This document shows, one piece after another, positions 9,386-19,488 of a stretch of 39,539 nucleotides of DNA (positions are counted from its first letter, which is position 1; each line of letters starts with the position of its first letter). The stretch comes from Chitinophagaceae bacterium. Its GTDB lineage: Bacteria; Bacteroidota; Bacteroidia; Chitinophagales; Chitinophagaceae. The DNA lies in NCBI GenBank assembly GCA_947451985.1, contig CANGBQ010000003.1:1-39539 (forward strand), read 5' to 3'. Made by a program: the position numbers and the translations under genes. The notes under the pieces are model-generated. The model was not told where the DNA came from. It was given only the letters and a program-made list of their open reading frames with translations, and made no database searches.

Positions 9386-10828
9386 ATGTTCAATACACGC
9401 ATAAAAATCAAAGAGGTAATACAATCTGATCGAGTGGATTATAGCGCAACCGTGATGGGATGGGTAAGAACCTTTCGGAACAACCAGTTTATTGCGCTCA
9501 ATGATGGTAGTACCAATCAAAATATTCAAGTAGTGGTGGCGCTGGGAATGTTGGAGGAGACCACCCTAAAAAGAATCACCACGGGTGCTTGTATCAAAGT
9601 GGTAGGCGAAGTAATCGCTTCGCTTGGCAAAGGACAAAAAGTAGAACTAAAAGCTACCAGCATTGAAGTGCTGGGAGATAGTGATGCAGAAAAATTTCCA
9701 TTGCAGCCCAAGAAACACAGCTTGGAATTTTTAAGAGAAATTGCACATCTTCGATTCAGAACCAATACGTTTGGTGCTGTATTTAGAATTCGTCATTCTT
9801 TGGCTTTTGCCATTCATTCTTTTTTTAACCAAAAGGGTTTTGTGTATGTGCACACACCCATCATTACTGCCAGCGATGCAGAGGGCGCTGGTGAAATGTT
9901 TCGTGTAACAACCCTTCCGCTGGATGGGTCTGCTCCTAAAAACGACGATGGTTCTATTAATTTCAAAGAAGATTTTTTTGGAAAGAGCACCAATTTAACA
10001 GTGAGTGGACAATTAGAAGGAGAGTTGGCCGCTATGGCCTTTGGAGATGTATACACCTTTGGGCCTACGTTCAGAGCAGAAAACAGCAACACCACCCGAC
10101 ACTTGGCAGAGTTTTGGATGATAGAGCCCGAAATGGCTTTTTGTGATCTGGAAGACAACATGAATTTGGCCGAAGCGTTTATAAAGTATATCATTCGATA
10201 TACCATGGAGCACAACCAAGAAGATTTGGCCTTTTTGAGTCAACGTTTGGAAGAAGAAGAAAAACAAAAGCCTCAGAGCGAAAGAAGCGAGATGAGCCTG
10301 CTGGAAAAATTGGCATTTGTAGTGAACAATGATTTTGAAAGAATCACTTACACAGAAGCGATTGATATTTTAAGAGAGAGCAACCACAATAAGAAAAAGA
10401 AATTTCAATACCTCATCGACAAATGGGGAATTGATTTACAAAGTGAGCACGAAAGGTATTTAGTTGAAAAGCATTTTAAAAAGCCCGTTATTTTAACCAA
10501 CTATCCAAAAGAGATTAAGGCTTTTTACATGCGTCAAAACGACGACGGAAAAACAGTAGCCGCAATGGATATTTTAGCGCCCGGCATTGGTGAAATCGTT
10601 GGAGGCTCTCAAAGAGAAGAGCGTTTGGATAAATTAACCGAAAGAATGAAAGAGATGCACATTCCTACCGAAGAGTTGGATTGGTATTTGGATACCAGGC
10701 GCTTTGGCGCTTGTCCGCATGCTGGTTTTGGTTTGGGCTTTGAAAGGATGGTGCAGTTTGTTACCGGCATGGGAAATATAAGAGATGTGATTCCTTTCCC
10801 ACGGTATCCGAAGAGCGCTTCGTTTTAA
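9386..10828 (+). CDS. asnS: Asparaginyl-tRNA synthetase
   Basis: Class II aminoacyl-tRNA synthetase charging tRNA-Asn, 480 aa, cytoplasmic. The N-terminal OB fold anticodon-binding domain covers about residues 1-120 ([20 protein letters not shown]). The catalytic core follows with motif 2 region [30 protein letters not shown] and motif 3 [29 protein letters not shown]. The Asn-specific [11 protein letters not shown] is clear, which separates it from AspRS. Start ATG at 9386 follows a near-promoter TATCTTTA at 9360-9367. corA starts 21 bases after the stop and may be co-transcribed. Confidence 0.98.
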   Translation: MFNTRIKIKEVIQSDRVDYSATVMGWVRTFRNNQFIALNDGSTNQNIQVVVALGMLEETTLKRITTGACIKVVGEVIASLGKGQKVELKATSIEVLGDSDAEKFPLQPKKHSLEFLREIAHLRFRTNTFGAVFRIRHSLAFAIHSFFNQKGFVYVHTPIITASDAEGAGEMFRVTTLPLDGSAPKNDDGSINFKEDFFGKSTNLTVSGQLEGELAAMAFGDVYTFGPTFRAENSNTTRHLAEFWMIEPEMAFCDLEDNMNLAEAFIKYIIRYTMEHNQEDLAFLSQRLEEEEKQKPQSERSEMSLLEKLAFVVNNDFERITYTEAIDILRESNHNKKKKFQYLIDKWGIDLQSEHERYLVEKHFKKPVILTNYPKEIKAFYMRQNDDGKTVAAMDILAPGIGEIVGGSQREERLDKLTERMKEMHIPTEELDWYLDTRRFGACPHAGFGLGFERMVQFVTGMGNIRDVIPFPRYPKSASF

Positions 10829-10849
10829 AACCAATCATATTTTTCTGTC

Positions 10850-11941
10850 ATGCCGAAGAAAAAATACCTGGACTATTTAATGAATCCTTTTGAGCTGATA
10901 CGAAACAAACGCATTTTACAGGTAAACCCTACTGTGGCGCCTGATAGAAAAGAGATTGCGGATGTGCTCGTTTTTTTATATGAATATGACAACAATGGTT
11001 GTGACTTCAACGAACTGAATACTATCGAGGATAGTTTTAAACACCTTCACACGCCTCAAATTAGCTGGATCAATATTGATGGAATAAAAAAAGAGTCAGT
11101 TGAAAAAATCTGCACTCATTTTGGGGTCCACCAATTGATTGTAGAGGATATTCTAAGTATCGGTCAGCGTCCAAAAACAGACGAAATCAATGGTCTGCTT
11201 TTTTGTGTTCTTAATATGCTTTACTTCAACGAGAAGGATTCTTCTGTTGAGACAGAACAGATAAGTATACTACTGGGAAAAGATTTTGTGATAAGTTTTC
11301 AGGAAGACGCATCCAGAGATGTTTTCAACCAACTAAGGGATAAGTTAAAAATTAATGGAAGCAAGGTCAGACAAAACCGTGCTGATTTTTTGTTCTATAT
11401 GCTGATAGACTCGATTGTGGACCATTATTTTCTTGTTATGGAAAAGCTGGGTAACCGAATAGAAGAGCTGGAAGAAGATATTATTAGACAGGCAAATAAA
11501 AGGGCGCTGGCTAATATTAATATTTTAAGAAAGGAAATGATTGTATTAAAAAGAAGTATTGGGCCGGTTAGGGATCTTGTAAACGGAATTTTAAGAAGCG
11601 AAAGTGTTCTTATTGAAGAGCGGACCGAAAAATATTTCAAGGATGTGTATGATCATATTACCCAGGCAAATGATTTAGCAGATAACTACAGGGATATGCT
11701 GATAAATCTTCAGGATCTATATATGAGCAATGTGAATTTAAAAATGAATGAGGTGATGAAGGTGATGGCTGTTGTTACCTGTTTACTTGCTCCCGCCACT
11801 GTAATAGGTGGGATATTTGGAATGAACTTTGAGCGCATTCCTCTGCTACATAACCATTGGGGATTTTTTATCTCAGTAGGGCTTATGTTTACTATTCCCG
11901 CTGGAATGATGGTTTACTTTAAAAAGAAAGACTGGTTTTAA
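10850..11941 (+). CDS. corA: CorA-family magnesium/cobalt transporter
   Basis: Inner-membrane divalent cation channel, 363 aa, working as a pentamer. A large soluble N-terminal domain is followed by two C-terminal membrane segments. TM1 (VMAVVTCLLAPATVIGGIF) ends in the selectivity-filter signature GMN (FGMNFERIPLL), and TM2 is WGFFISVGLMFTIPAGMMVYF with a basic end KKKDWF. The long helix before TM1 holds several acidic pairs (RIEELEEDII). It follows asnS by 21 bases on the same strand. Its stop overlaps the stop of the convergent DUF2480 gene by 4 bases. Confidence 0.96.
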   Translation: MPKKKYLDYLMNPFELIRNKRILQVNPTVAPDRKEIADVLVFLYEYDNNGCDFNELNTIEDSFKHLHTPQISWINIDGIKKESVEKICTHFGVHQLIVEDILSIGQRPKTDEINGLLFCVLNMLYFNEKDSSVETEQISILLGKDFVISFQEDASRDVFNQLRDKLKINGSKVRQNRADFLFYMLIDSIVDHYFLVMEKLGNRIEELEEDIIRQANKRALANINILRKEMIVLKRSIGPVRDLVNGILRSESVLIEERTEKYFKDVYDHITQANDLADNYRDMLINLQDLYMSNVNLKMNEVMKVMAVVTCLLAPATVIGGIFGMNFERIPLLHNHWGFFISVGLMFTIPAGMMVYFKKKDWF

Positions 11942-12456
11942 GGGGTTGTTTTTTCTTTCTTGAATACCGGTACTGTACTACAAGGCTCTCCATACATCAC
12001 GCTTTTCACAACCGGGCGTAATTTTTTCGTGATTTCTAGATACGCTTCTTCTGGTATTGGCGTGTCTCCACATCCCTTTATCACCACCCTTTTATCAGCA
12101 AATTCAAGTGGGTCGATTTTTTGAATATTCTCGATTAATATTTTCGTCGTTGCTGTTTGGGTGTTGCCTAAAATAATTTCCTGTGCTACCGGCTGTAAGG
12201 CACTTACTACCAGCATATAGGCCCACATGGGTATAATGGCGTCGGCACTACAGGTAACCGCAACAATCGCGCTGGTATAGGATTCTTTATTGAGCTGTTG
12301 AAGGTTTTGTCTGAATTCTTTTTCTTTTAATATCAAGCCCATGAACAAATAGTCTTTTAAATCAAAGAGCACAACGGGGGCTTTTGGAAAATAATTTTCC
12401 AAATCAATGGTTATAATACCGCTTTCTGCAACTTTGTTCACGAATGGCTTATCCAT
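11938..12456 (-). CDS. DUF2480 family protein
   Basis: Protein of 172 aa belonging to a Bacteroidota-restricted family of unknown function. Recognised from the N-terminus KPFVNKVAESGIITIDLENYFP, the segment CSADAIIPMWAYMLV and the C-terminal VIKGCGDTPIPEEAYLEITKKLRPVVKSVMYGEPCSTVP. No signal peptide and no membrane segment, so probably cytoplasmic. Two Cys-containing motifs (KGCGD, GEPCSTVP) are notable and could form a metal site, but this is only inference. It lies downstream of the ppiD-like gene but is separated from it by a strong terminator. The stop shares a TTAA palindrome with corA. Confidence 0.85.
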   Translation of the reverse strand: MDKPFVNKVAESGIITIDLENYFPKAPVVLFDLKDYLFMGLILKEKEFRQNLQQLNKESYTSAIVAVTCSADAIIPMWAYMLVVSALQPVAQEIILGNTQTATTKILIENIQKIDPLEFADKRVVIKGCGDTPIPEEAYLEITKKLRPVVKSVMYGEPCSTVPVFKKEKTTP

Positions 12457-12476
12457 GCTTCAAAATTAAAATAAAA

Positions 12477-12499
12477 AGCCGGCCCATTGTGAGCCGGCT
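12477..12499 (-). terminator. Intrinsic terminator after the ppiD-like gene
   Basis: Perfect 7-bp stem AGCCGGC (12477-12483) and GCCGGCT (12493-12499) with a 9-base loop. It is flanked by an A run on the left, which gives a T-rich tail on the minus strand. It ends transcription of the foldase gene before the DUF2480 gene. Confidence 0.88.
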
Positions 12500-12529
12500 T
12501 TGTAAAATTCTTTACTATATAAGAAATAT

Positions 12530-14662
12530 CTAAAAATGTTTGCTTCTGTTGTCTTTTATGTTCGCTTGTTTTTTAAGCCCCTCAAACCAGCCATTGGTTT
12601 GGTTTCTGATGGCAGTCTTTCTAGTGGCTTCGTTTTGAACAATCGCATCCGGTGTTTCTGCGGCTTTTGATTGTATGCTATTTACTTTAACCAAAAACAC
12701 GCCGGTGGTGCCTTCTATTACAGGAGATACTTTGTTTTGAAATTCTTTGTTAAAAGAGGCCCCAATTAATTTGGGTTCAACTCCCACGCCGTTCACAATT
12801 TGTGCTGTAAACGTAAGGGTTGAATCTTGTCCCGCAGTTTGAATAGGCTTTTTATAGATAGAGGCAACTTTTTCAAGTGTTGGTTGATCACCTAATTTTT
12901 TAATAATAATCTCCGCCTTTTTCTTGTTGCGAATAGTGGCTTCGCAACCAGACCTTGCAGTAGCGGCATCCTGTGTGCCCTCTTCATTAACCTTATCAAG
13001 GGTGGCTACAATAAATTGTTCGCCAATACTAAAAGGCTCGCTCACTTCTCCTACAGAAGCCTCGAAAGCCCATCTTACAAGGCCCCTGGCGTCTTGTAAC
13101 GCGCCTACCGAAAAATCATTTTCTTTTATCAGATTGGGCACAGATGTAAGGCTAAGGCCGTTTTTGGCGGCATATTTTTCCAAGCGGTCTTTGGTTTTTT
13201 CTGCAGAAGCTTTTGTAGCAGAAAGGCTCGCTTTATTAACTGTAGCGTCGCTGGGTATAATTTCTTTGGCAACAAACGCAATTTTATACGCTGGCTTAAA
13301 GTTGATTTGTTTAATAATATCCACTACGTGATAACCAAACTGTGTTTTCACCACTCCCTTGGTCCCAGTTGATTTACTAAAACAAAAATCATTAAACTCA
13401 GGAACCATTGTTCCGTAACCAAAAGTTCCTAAATCGCCGCCCTTGTCTTTGTTGCTGGCATCGGTAGAATAACGTTTTGCCAACTCGCTGAAATCAGCCC
13501 CTGTTGTTATGGCCTTGTAAATACTGTCGGCAAGTTTTTTCGCTACTTCTTCTGATGCGATGGGTTGTCCTGTTCTTGGATCATTGGTTCCGATCAAAAT
13601 ATGTCTTGCTTGCACACTGTCGGGTAGTTGTTTGGTTCCGATCATTTTAGCGAGCACATAGTTTTGTTTGTCAACATATGGACCAAACACAGTACCAGGG
13701 CTTAGTTTAATAAGGCTGTCTGGTATAGAAGTATTTAATTTTTCTTTCGGTAAGTATTGGTCTGTAAATTCAATACTCGATACATTTCTTGCAACAAAAG
13801 CTACCGCATTGGTATCTGTTGTAAATGATGCTTTTAAAGCAGTCAACTGGGATTGCGCAACCGCGCTGTCTTCTGAACTGGGTAATAAACTAAAGGTTAT
13901 ATAAGATAGATTTCTACCTGCCTCTTGTTTGAATAGTAGTTTGTTTTTGCTTACATAATCAACTACCTCTTCGTCTGACACCTTTATGGTGCTGTCAGAA
14001 ATTTCATTATAAGAAACGGTGGCAAAAGAAATGTTTGCAAATTGTAGTTTATCGGAGGTTTCTCTTTCTTGCATCCAGGTTGGATAATAGGCGCTTGCGT
14101 TTAATAGGCCTGTATATTTAGAAACAGCCGTACTGATTTTAAGCGGGTCCACAATTTGTGTATTAACGCCCTCTCTTTGTTCTCCCTTCAGCTTTTGAAT
14201 ATTTTTTAGGGCCGCTTGCGCTTTTTTAAGATCTAACTTTCCTGTGATAGAATCCCGAAGGCCTTGTTCCTGTAATAGCGGGTTAGAGGGTTCGTTGCTT
14301 AATAATATATAGGAAAGCTCTTTGGCTGTTAGTTCAATGCCCAATTTTTTTACCTCCGCAAAGAACACTTTTTCTGCTACCACCTGGTTCCACATCTGTT
14401 CTCTGATTTGGTAAGTTTGGGTGCTGTTGGGCGCCTGTCCTGTTCTTTGAGTTTGTTGGTCTTCGGCTTGTTTAACCCGCTTATTAAATTCGGCTAACTC
14501 TATTTTATCGCCATCGACAGATCCTACGCTGGTTGACATAGAGCCAAATAGCCTATTATTGCCTTGTTTGGCGTCCATTAAAATAAAGCCTATTAAACTG
14601 AGCGCAATCACCACAATTACAATGGCTGCACCTTTTTCGCGGATACTTTGAATAATTTGCAT
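12530..14662 (-). CDS. ppiD: Membrane-anchored peptidyl-prolyl isomerase / periplasmic foldase (SurA/PpiD-like)
   Basis: Envelope protein-folding factor of 710 aa. One N-terminal membrane anchor (residues 11-29, GAAIVIVVIALSLIGFILM) after a short cytoplasmic start puts the rest in the periplasm. A SurA_N-type chaperone region follows (FNKRVKQAEDQQTQ through TAKELSYIL). The parvulin-type domain covers about residues 350-455, with QARHILIGTN, DFSELAKRYSTDASNKDKGGDLGTFGYGTMVPEF and TQFGYHVV. The C-terminal third is a further chaperone-like region. PpiD architecture fits better than soluble SurA because of the anchor. It has the best promoter in the window directly upstream and a strong terminator downstream, so it is probably monocistronic. 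Confidence 0.9.
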   Translation of the reverse strand: MQIIQSIREKGAAIVIVVIALSLIGFILMDAKQGNNRLFGSMSTSVGSVDGDKIELAEFNKRVKQAEDQQTQRTGQAPNSTQTYQIREQMWNQVVAEKVFFAEVKKLGIELTAKELSYILLSNEPSNPLLQEQGLRDSITGKLDLKKAQAALKNIQKLKGEQREGVNTQIVDPLKISTAVSKYTGLLNASAYYPTWMQERETSDKLQFANISFATVSYNEISDSTIKVSDEEVVDYVSKNKLLFKQEAGRNLSYITFSLLPSSEDSAVAQSQLTALKASFTTDTNAVAFVARNVSSIEFTDQYLPKEKLNTSIPDSLIKLSPGTVFGPYVDKQNYVLAKMIGTKQLPDSVQARHILIGTNDPRTGQPIASEEVAKKLADSIYKAITTGADFSELAKRYSTDASNKDKGGDLGTFGYGTMVPEFNDFCFSKSTGTKGVVKTQFGYHVVDIIKQINFKPAYKIAFVAKEIIPSDATVNKASLSATKASAEKTKDRLEKYAAKNGLSLTSVPNLIKENDFSVGALQDARGLVRWAFEASVGEVSEPFSIGEQFIVATLDKVNEEGTQDAATARSGCEATIRNKKKAEIIIKKLGDQPTLEKVASIYKKPIQTAGQDSTLTFTAQIVNGVGVEPKLIGASFNKEFQNKVSPVIEGTTGVFLVKVNSIQSKAAETPDAIVQNEATRKTAIRNQTNGWFEGLKKQANIKDNRSKHF

Positions 14663-14682
14663 ATAAAAATTGATAAGGTTGG

Positions 14683-14713
14683 CAAAAATAAGATAAAAAT
14701 AGGGATTCGCAAA
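14683..14713 (-). promoter_or_regulatory. Promoter of the ppiD-like gene
   Basis: On the minus strand: -33 TTTG (14713-14710), 19-base spacer, -7 TATTTTTG (14690-14683). This is a full match to the Bacteroidota vegetative promoter. It predicts a leader of only about 15 nt before the ATG at 14662. Confidence 0.75.
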
Positions 14714-15182
14714 CAGGATAAAATAGCTTAAATCTCATTATAAATCAACCTATTAAGAAAAAAATAAGCTTAATTTTTACATAATTCACATAAGTCTTGT
14801 TGATAAATAAAAATATTGTGGAAAGGTGGCTTTTTGTAAAAATGTAAGATGAATAATTGGTGAAGAAAAAACACTAAAGATGATTTTTATCATACACTGA
14901 GTGAATAAACCGGTTTTTATACCCAGCAATTAACATTTGTATCAAAAAAAATGTCTCTTTTATTTTTCCACTATTTCATTTAATCAAAAGTTGTTGATTA
15001 AATATTAAAAGAATTGATATTAAAGCATTGTTTATTATTTAAAACATGTTAATTAAATGTTTACACCTGTTAATAACCGATTAGTTTTAATTTTACAGGG
15101 TTATTATTTTGTAGAATATCCACTAATTAACAGACATAATAGTAATAGGTGATTATATAAATAAATAGTATTAATACTTATT
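14714..15182. other. AT-rich non-coding region between the ppiD-like gene and nadA
   Basis: Roughly 470 bases, very rich in A and T, with no plausible gene. It contains an inverted repeat AATAACC (15072-15078) / GGTTATT (15099-15105) about 80 bases before nadA, which could be an operator. A few nonamers resemble DnaA boxes with two mismatches (near 14819, 14966 and 15118), none convincing. Confidence 0.5.
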
Positions 15183-16196
15183 ATGGTAGATATACACAAT
15201 ATCGAATTACAAAAATTAAATCTTTTAGAAAAAGGTTTTCTTGATATAAACATCGATATTACACTCGATTTATTTGCTGAAATAGAAAAATTAAAAAGAG
15301 AAAAAAATGCGATTATACTAGCTCATTATTATCAAGAACCAGATATCCAAGATATTGCGGATTATATCGGTGATAGTCTTGGTTTATCACAAAAGGCAGC
15401 TTCTACCGATGCGGATATCATTGTTTTTGCCGGTGTTCATTTTATGGCAGAAACAGCCAAAATTTTAAACCCCAATAAAAAAGTATTATTACCTGATTTG
15501 CGTGCAGGTTGCTCTTTAAGTGATTCTGCCCCACCTGAAAAATTTAAAATATTTAAAGACCAGCATCCAGATCATTTGGTTATTTCTTATATCAATTGCA
15601 GTGCTGGTATGAAAGCCCTTAGTGATATTATTTGTACTTCTTCTAACGCCCAGAAAATTGTTGAAAGTTTACCTATTGAGCAACCTATTATTTTTGCCCC
15701 CGATAAAAATCTAGGCGCTTTTATTAATAAAAAGACCGGAAGGAATATGTTGTTATGGAACGGTTCCTGTATGGTTCATGAAATATTTAGCGAAGAAAAA
15801 ATAACCAAGTTAAAAATCCGTCATCCCCATGCTTTATTAATTGCACACCCTGAATGTGAAGAATCTATTTTAGCCCTAGCAGACTATATAGGAAGCACCA
15901 CAGGCCTTTTACAATTCGCCGAGACTCATCCTTCCAAAACATTTATTGTGGCCACAGAATCGGGGATATTGCATCAAATGCAAAAAAATTGTCCTGATAA
16001 AATTTTTATACCCGCACCCCCCAATAATCAGTGTGCTTGTAATGACTGTCCTTATATGAAACTTAATACATTAGAAAAATTATATCTATGTATGAAATAT
16101 GAATTACCAGAAATTACAATGGATGAAGAATTAAGAATAGCTGCAAAAAAGCCTATAGACAGAATGTTGGCTATTAGCGCACAATATGGATTATAA
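15183..16196 (+). CDS. nadA: Quinolinate synthase
   Basis: Condenses iminoaspartate with dihydroxyacetone phosphate to give quinolinate, the second step of de novo NAD synthesis. The enzyme has 337 aa and binds a [4Fe-4S] cluster. The three cluster Cys positions are visible: RAGCSLSD (C110), WNGSCMVHE (C196) and CNDCPYMK (C288), each within its usual motif. Other family motifs are [25 protein letters not shown] and IAHPECE. nadB and nadC are not in the window, but nadD, acting later in the same pathway, lies 2.4 kb downstream. It is a single gene behind a long AT-rich upstream region. Codon use is AT-rich compared with asnS or mnmG. Confidence 0.97.
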   Translation: MVDIHNIELQKLNLLEKGFLDINIDITLDLFAEIEKLKREKNAIILAHYYQEPDIQDIADYIGDSLGLSQKAASTDADIIVFAGVHFMAETAKILNPNKKVLLPDLRAGCSLSDSAPPEKFKIFKDQHPDHLVISYINCSAGMKALSDIICTSSNAQKIVESLPIEQPIIFAPDKNLGAFINKKTGRNMLLWNGSCMVHEIFSEEKITKLKIRHPHALLIAHPECEESILALADYIGSTTGLLQFAETHPSKTFIVATESGILHQMQKNCPDKIFIPAPPNNQCACNDCPYMKLNTLEKLYLCMKYELPEITMDEELRIAAKKPIDRMLAISAQYGL

Positions 16197-16198
16197 GA

Positions 16199-17230
16199 TC
16201 AAAGGTTGTTTTGAATATACGTATTTAAGCGTTCTTGAATATTTGCTCTAATATTCATATAAAACAAATTAATATCTCCTATATGAAAGTTTTTTTGTCT
16301 GATAAATATTTTTCCAAAAACATTTGGTTTGCACGCCCATAAAATATGGCCACTGATTTTGGCATTCACTACGCCTGGAATAATTTTATTAAAATTCTTT
16401 AATACACCCCCTTTATTTAAGGAGGAGGGCGCTTTTGAAGAATCTGTTGTCCAGGTTAGCGGATTCACTACTACCGACTCATAAGATTCCTTTTTTATAT
16501 ATTCTGGTACATACCCATTTTTATACGTTCTCCAACTTACGAAACAGCCTGTTGCGTTTGCATCTTTACAAACAGGAATGGATGTAAAATAATTTTTTGG
16601 TATTGGCATCCCAACAATGTATGCGCAAATTAATTTTTTACTTAACTCCTTCCCCTCAAAATAATTTTTTAATAACCTCGCTGCATGCACTGTTCCCTGG
16701 CTATGGGAGGCGATGATAATTGGACGCCCTTCATTATAGTGAGCTAAGTAATATTGAAAAGCGGCGTCAATATCTGCATAAGCCGTATCAAAGTATGGCT
16801 CAGCTGTTTTTTTGTCTATATAAAAGGATTTAATATGCGCTTGCCTATACCTGGGTGAAAAAACCCTGCACCTTGCATTAAATGCACTTGCCTGATATAA
16901 TATTGAAGTTTTATCTGTTTTATCATTTATTACCCCATCATTCACAGACGCATTCCAACTTGTAAAATTATCATCTGTATAGGTGGTGGGATAAATAAAG
17001 AACACGTCTGCCACAGAGTCTTTAATATATTGATTCCTTATAGGGGCCGGAACACTATCAGAGGGGTCTTGTTTCCAAGGGTGTGCCGCCCAATAGTATA
17101 AATTTGAATAATCAGGAGCTTGATTCACTTTTGAGCTATAAACCGTTACATTGGGTTGGGCTTTGCCTCCTATCATTATCAATAACAGGCTTATTATAAA
17201 AATTACATTTTTCGATTTGTTTTTTTGCAT
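16199..17230 (-). CDS. DUF3089 family secreted alpha/beta-hydrolase-like protein
   Basis: Exported protein of 343 aa with an N-terminal signal peptide (residues 1-24, ending GGKAQ). The order of motifs fits DUF3089: YWAAHPWKQDPSD, DVFFIYPTTY, a lipase-type nucleophile elbow ASHSQGT (Ser177) and the C-terminal FHIGDINLFYMNIR. These suggest a serine hydrolase of the alpha/beta fold; the substrate is not known. The stop (TGA at 16199-16201) is 2 bases from the convergent nadA stop. An octamer TAGATTTG (minus strand, 17242-17235) matches a -7 box but sits too close to the ATG to be a convincing promoter. Confidence 0.82.
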   Translation of the reverse strand: MQKNKSKNVIFIISLLLIMIGGKAQPNVTVYSSKVNQAPDYSNLYYWAAHPWKQDPSDSVPAPIRNQYIKDSVADVFFIYPTTYTDDNFTSWNASVNDGVINDKTDKTSILYQASAFNARCRVFSPRYRQAHIKSFYIDKKTAEPYFDTAYADIDAAFQYYLAHYNEGRPIIIASHSQGTVHAARLLKNYFEGKELSKKLICAYIVGMPIPKNYFTSIPVCKDANATGCFVSWRTYKNGYVPEYIKKESYESVVVNPLTWTTDSSKAPSSLNKGGVLKNFNKIIPGVVNAKISGHILWACKPNVFGKIFIRQKNFHIGDINLFYMNIRANIQERLNTYIQNNL

Positions 17231-17343
17231 TTTTCAAATCTACGCCCCCCAACCGAATAATTAAAATATTAAAACCTAACCTTTATCATCTTGTCTAATC
17301 TTTTCTGTATTTTTAATATGTACCTATAATTATTAATATCCCT

Positions 17344-18588
17344 TTGATTTTTTTCAGGCACATATCCTTTCTAAAGCAAGTTTTGTTGTATACCCTAACA
17401 GCTTTTGGGGGCCCGCAAAGTCATTTTGCGATGATTCTAAAAACCTTTGTAAAGAAAAGAGCCTATTTAACAGAGCAAGAACTCATTGAATACAATTCTT
17501 TTTGCCAAATATTACCCGGCGCCTCCAGCACCCAGTTGATTACCCTGATTGGTTATAAACGAGGCGGTGTCCCCCTGGCAATTGTTACACTTATTATTTG
17601 GATACTTCCTGCTTGTCTACTTATGGGCGCTCTTTCTTTTGTGGTGAGTGCCCTTCAATACACACCCTCATCCAAAACGCCTTTCGGATATATAGAACCA
17701 ATGACTATTGGTTTTTTGTTGTTTTCTACTAGTCGCGCATTTGTGTTGTCTATTAAAAATTACATTACCAGGGTGATTATGCTTTTATCCGCAGCCTTGA
17801 CCTTCTGGTTTTTTAAAACCCCATGGATTTTTCCTATTCTTATTATTATTGGTGGGATAGCCACTAATTTTAGCAACAAGCGTATTGTTGAACAAACCCA
17901 GGTAAAACCCCGACAAATCAGGTGGACGAATATCTGGTTGTTTGTGTTGATTTTTGCCATTGCTGGTTTTCTCAGTGAAAACGCACGAAAACAAGAATGG
18001 GAAAGCAGAAAAGCATATAATCTTTTCGAAAATTTTTACCGCTTTGGAAGTTTTGTTTTCGGAGGAAGCGACGTGTTATTGCCCATGATGTTGGATCAGT
18101 ATGTAGCTCGACCACACTTACAACCTGCTACCGACTCTTCTAGTATTAAAATTGAAAAAGGAGCGTTATTAACCGGATACGGTATTGTTCGCTCTATTCC
18201 CGGTCCGGTTTTTTCGGTAGCTTCTTATGTTGGCGGGTTGGCTCTATCAAAAGAAGGCAAGAAAAGCCAACTTATAGGTACCATAATCGGCTCCATTGCT
18301 ATATTCTTACCGAGTGCTTTATTGGTGTTGTTTTTCTTTCCGGTTTGGCAATATTTAAAGAAATATGTCGTGGTGTATCGGGCCCTTGAAGGAATCAACG
18401 CAGTAGTCGTGGGTGTAATGATTGCAGCAAATGTCTATTTGTTTTCTATTTCTTCTTTTTCTTTCAGCAACCCCCAGTCGTACCTTTCTTTTTTGGTTAC
18501 CGGTTCTGTGTTTGTATTGTTGAAATATACGAAATTACCAGCCCCCCTATTAGTGGTTCTTTGTTTATTGTTGGGGTGGATTTTCTAG
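17344..18588 (+). CDS. chrA: Chromate transporter family protein (ChrA, two-domain)
   Basis: Inner-membrane protein of 414 aa with two homologous CHR halves, the long form of the family. Motifs are [47 protein letters not shown] in the first half, and [16 protein letters not shown] with [23 protein letters not shown] in the second. Many hydrophobic segments are visible. The family exports chromate or acts as an anion transporter; no other chromate-resistance gene is nearby, so the true substrate is uncertain. Start is TTG at 17344; no in-frame ATG exists before the conserved region. The 3' end overlaps convergent nadD by 24 bases. Confidence 0.9.
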   Translation: MIFFRHISFLKQVLLYTLTAFGGPQSHFAMILKTFVKKRAYLTEQELIEYNSFCQILPGASSTQLITLIGYKRGGVPLAIVTLIIWILPACLLMGALSFVVSALQYTPSSKTPFGYIEPMTIGFLLFSTSRAFVLSIKNYITRVIMLLSAALTFWFFKTPWIFPILIIIGGIATNFSNKRIVEQTQVKPRQIRWTNIWLFVLIFAIAGFLSENARKQEWESRKAYNLFENFYRFGSFVFGGSDVLLPMMLDQYVARPHLQPATDSSSIKIEKGALLTGYGIVRSIPGPVFSVASYVGGLALSKEGKKSQLIGTIIGSIAIFLPSALLVLFFFPVWQYLKKYVVVYRALEGINAVVVGVMIAANVYLFSISSFSFSNPQSYLSFLVTGSVFVLLKYTKLPAPLLVVLCLLLGWIF

Positions 18589-19161
18589 TGCAGATAGGTA
18601 ATACCCATTTTTCTCTATAGATTCTTCCACAGTTGGAGGCACTAAAAACCGAATTGATTTTCCCGCCCGCAGTAAATTACGTATATGTGTAGACGAAATA
18701 TCAAGCAGTGGCGCTTCTAGTAATGTACAATTAGGATAATTATCTATTTGCACTTCAAAACCCGGACGTTTATAAATATAAATTGGATACCCAACAGCAA
18801 TTACCTCTCCATTTTTCCATTTATGGATGTTCTGAAATCCATCACTCCCTAATAAAATACAAAAAGTGGTGGCGGGGTGCTTTTCTTTTAAATAGGCGAG
18901 CGTGTTAATGGTGTAAGAGGGCTTGGGTAGTGAAAACTCTACATTGCTAGCCCGAAGGCTCTTACACCCCTCAATTACCTCTCGAATCATATTTAATCTA
19001 TGTTGTTCGTGTAAGAGCGCTTGGCCATTTTTGAAGGGGTTCTGTGGGGATACCACAAACCACACTTCATCCACATCGGTGGATTGCGCTACATGCTGGG
19101 CAATGATTAAATGCCCGATGTGAACAGGATTAAAAGATCCAAAATACAGCGCCACTTTCAT
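18565..19161 (-). CDS. nadD: Nicotinate-nucleotide adenylyltransferase
   Basis: Adenylates nicotinate mononucleotide to give deamido-NAD, a late step of NAD synthesis. The 198-aa protein has the nucleotidyltransferase signature [19 protein letters not shown] (with the HxGH motif), the middle motif [10 protein letters not shown] and the C-terminal [29 protein letters not shown]-type ISSTxIR. ATG at 19161 is preferred; a TTG three codons upstream (19170) is also possible. It follows feoA by 15 bases and is likely co-transcribed with it. Its last 24 bases overlap the end of chrA on the other strand. Confidence 0.95.
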   Translation of the reverse strand: MKVALYFGSFNPVHIGHLIIAQHVAQSTDVDEVWFVVSPQNPFKNGQALLHEQHRLNMIREVIEGCKSLRASNVEFSLPKPSYTINTLAYLKEKHPATTFCILLGSDGFQNIHKWKNGEVIAVGYPIYIYKRPGFEVQIDNYPNCTLLEAPLLDISSTHIRNLLRAGKSIRFLVPPTVEESIEKNGYYLSALENPPQQ

Positions 19162-19176
19162 ATTAAACAAAATAAT

Positions 19177-19413
19177 CTATATAATCTCTTCTACTATAAT
19201 ATGTTCTGCCTCATCCAAACGAAGACTCAATGTATAGCCAGCCACATGAACAGATATAGGATCTTTTAAGGGGGCTATCTTTTCCACCACGATCCTTTCT
19301 CCTGGGATACACCCCATTTCCATGAGTTTTATAAACAATTCATCGCTTTCAAAAGACTTAATAACCGCCTGTTGACCCACCCCTAGGTTTGATAACTTCT
19401 TAAATTCACCCAT
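19177..19413 (-). CDS. feoA: FeoA domain protein (ferrous iron transport)
   Basis: Small SH3-like cytoplasmic protein of 78 aa that supports FeoB. Typical features are LSNLGVGQQAVIKSF, LMEMGCIPGERIVVEKIAPLKDPISVHVAGYTLSLRLDEAEHIIVE, matching the FeoA pattern of a Met-Gly-x-x-Pro-Gly turn and the SLRxxEA end. feoA and feoB commonly sit together, but here feoB is about 18 kb away at the left edge of the window. It is the first gene of a probable feoA-nadD operon; the pairing with an NAD gene has no obvious functional reason. It is divergent from ybeY. Confidence 0.93.
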   Translation of the reverse strand: MGEFKKLSNLGVGQQAVIKSFESDELFIKLMEMGCIPGERIVVEKIAPLKDPISVHVAGYTLSLRLDEAEHIIVEEII

Positions 19414-19488
19414 AATTGCTATTCATCGAATGTTTTGTAAAGATAAATCAATGATAATCTTATTATTTTCGAATACAGAAATAAGTAT

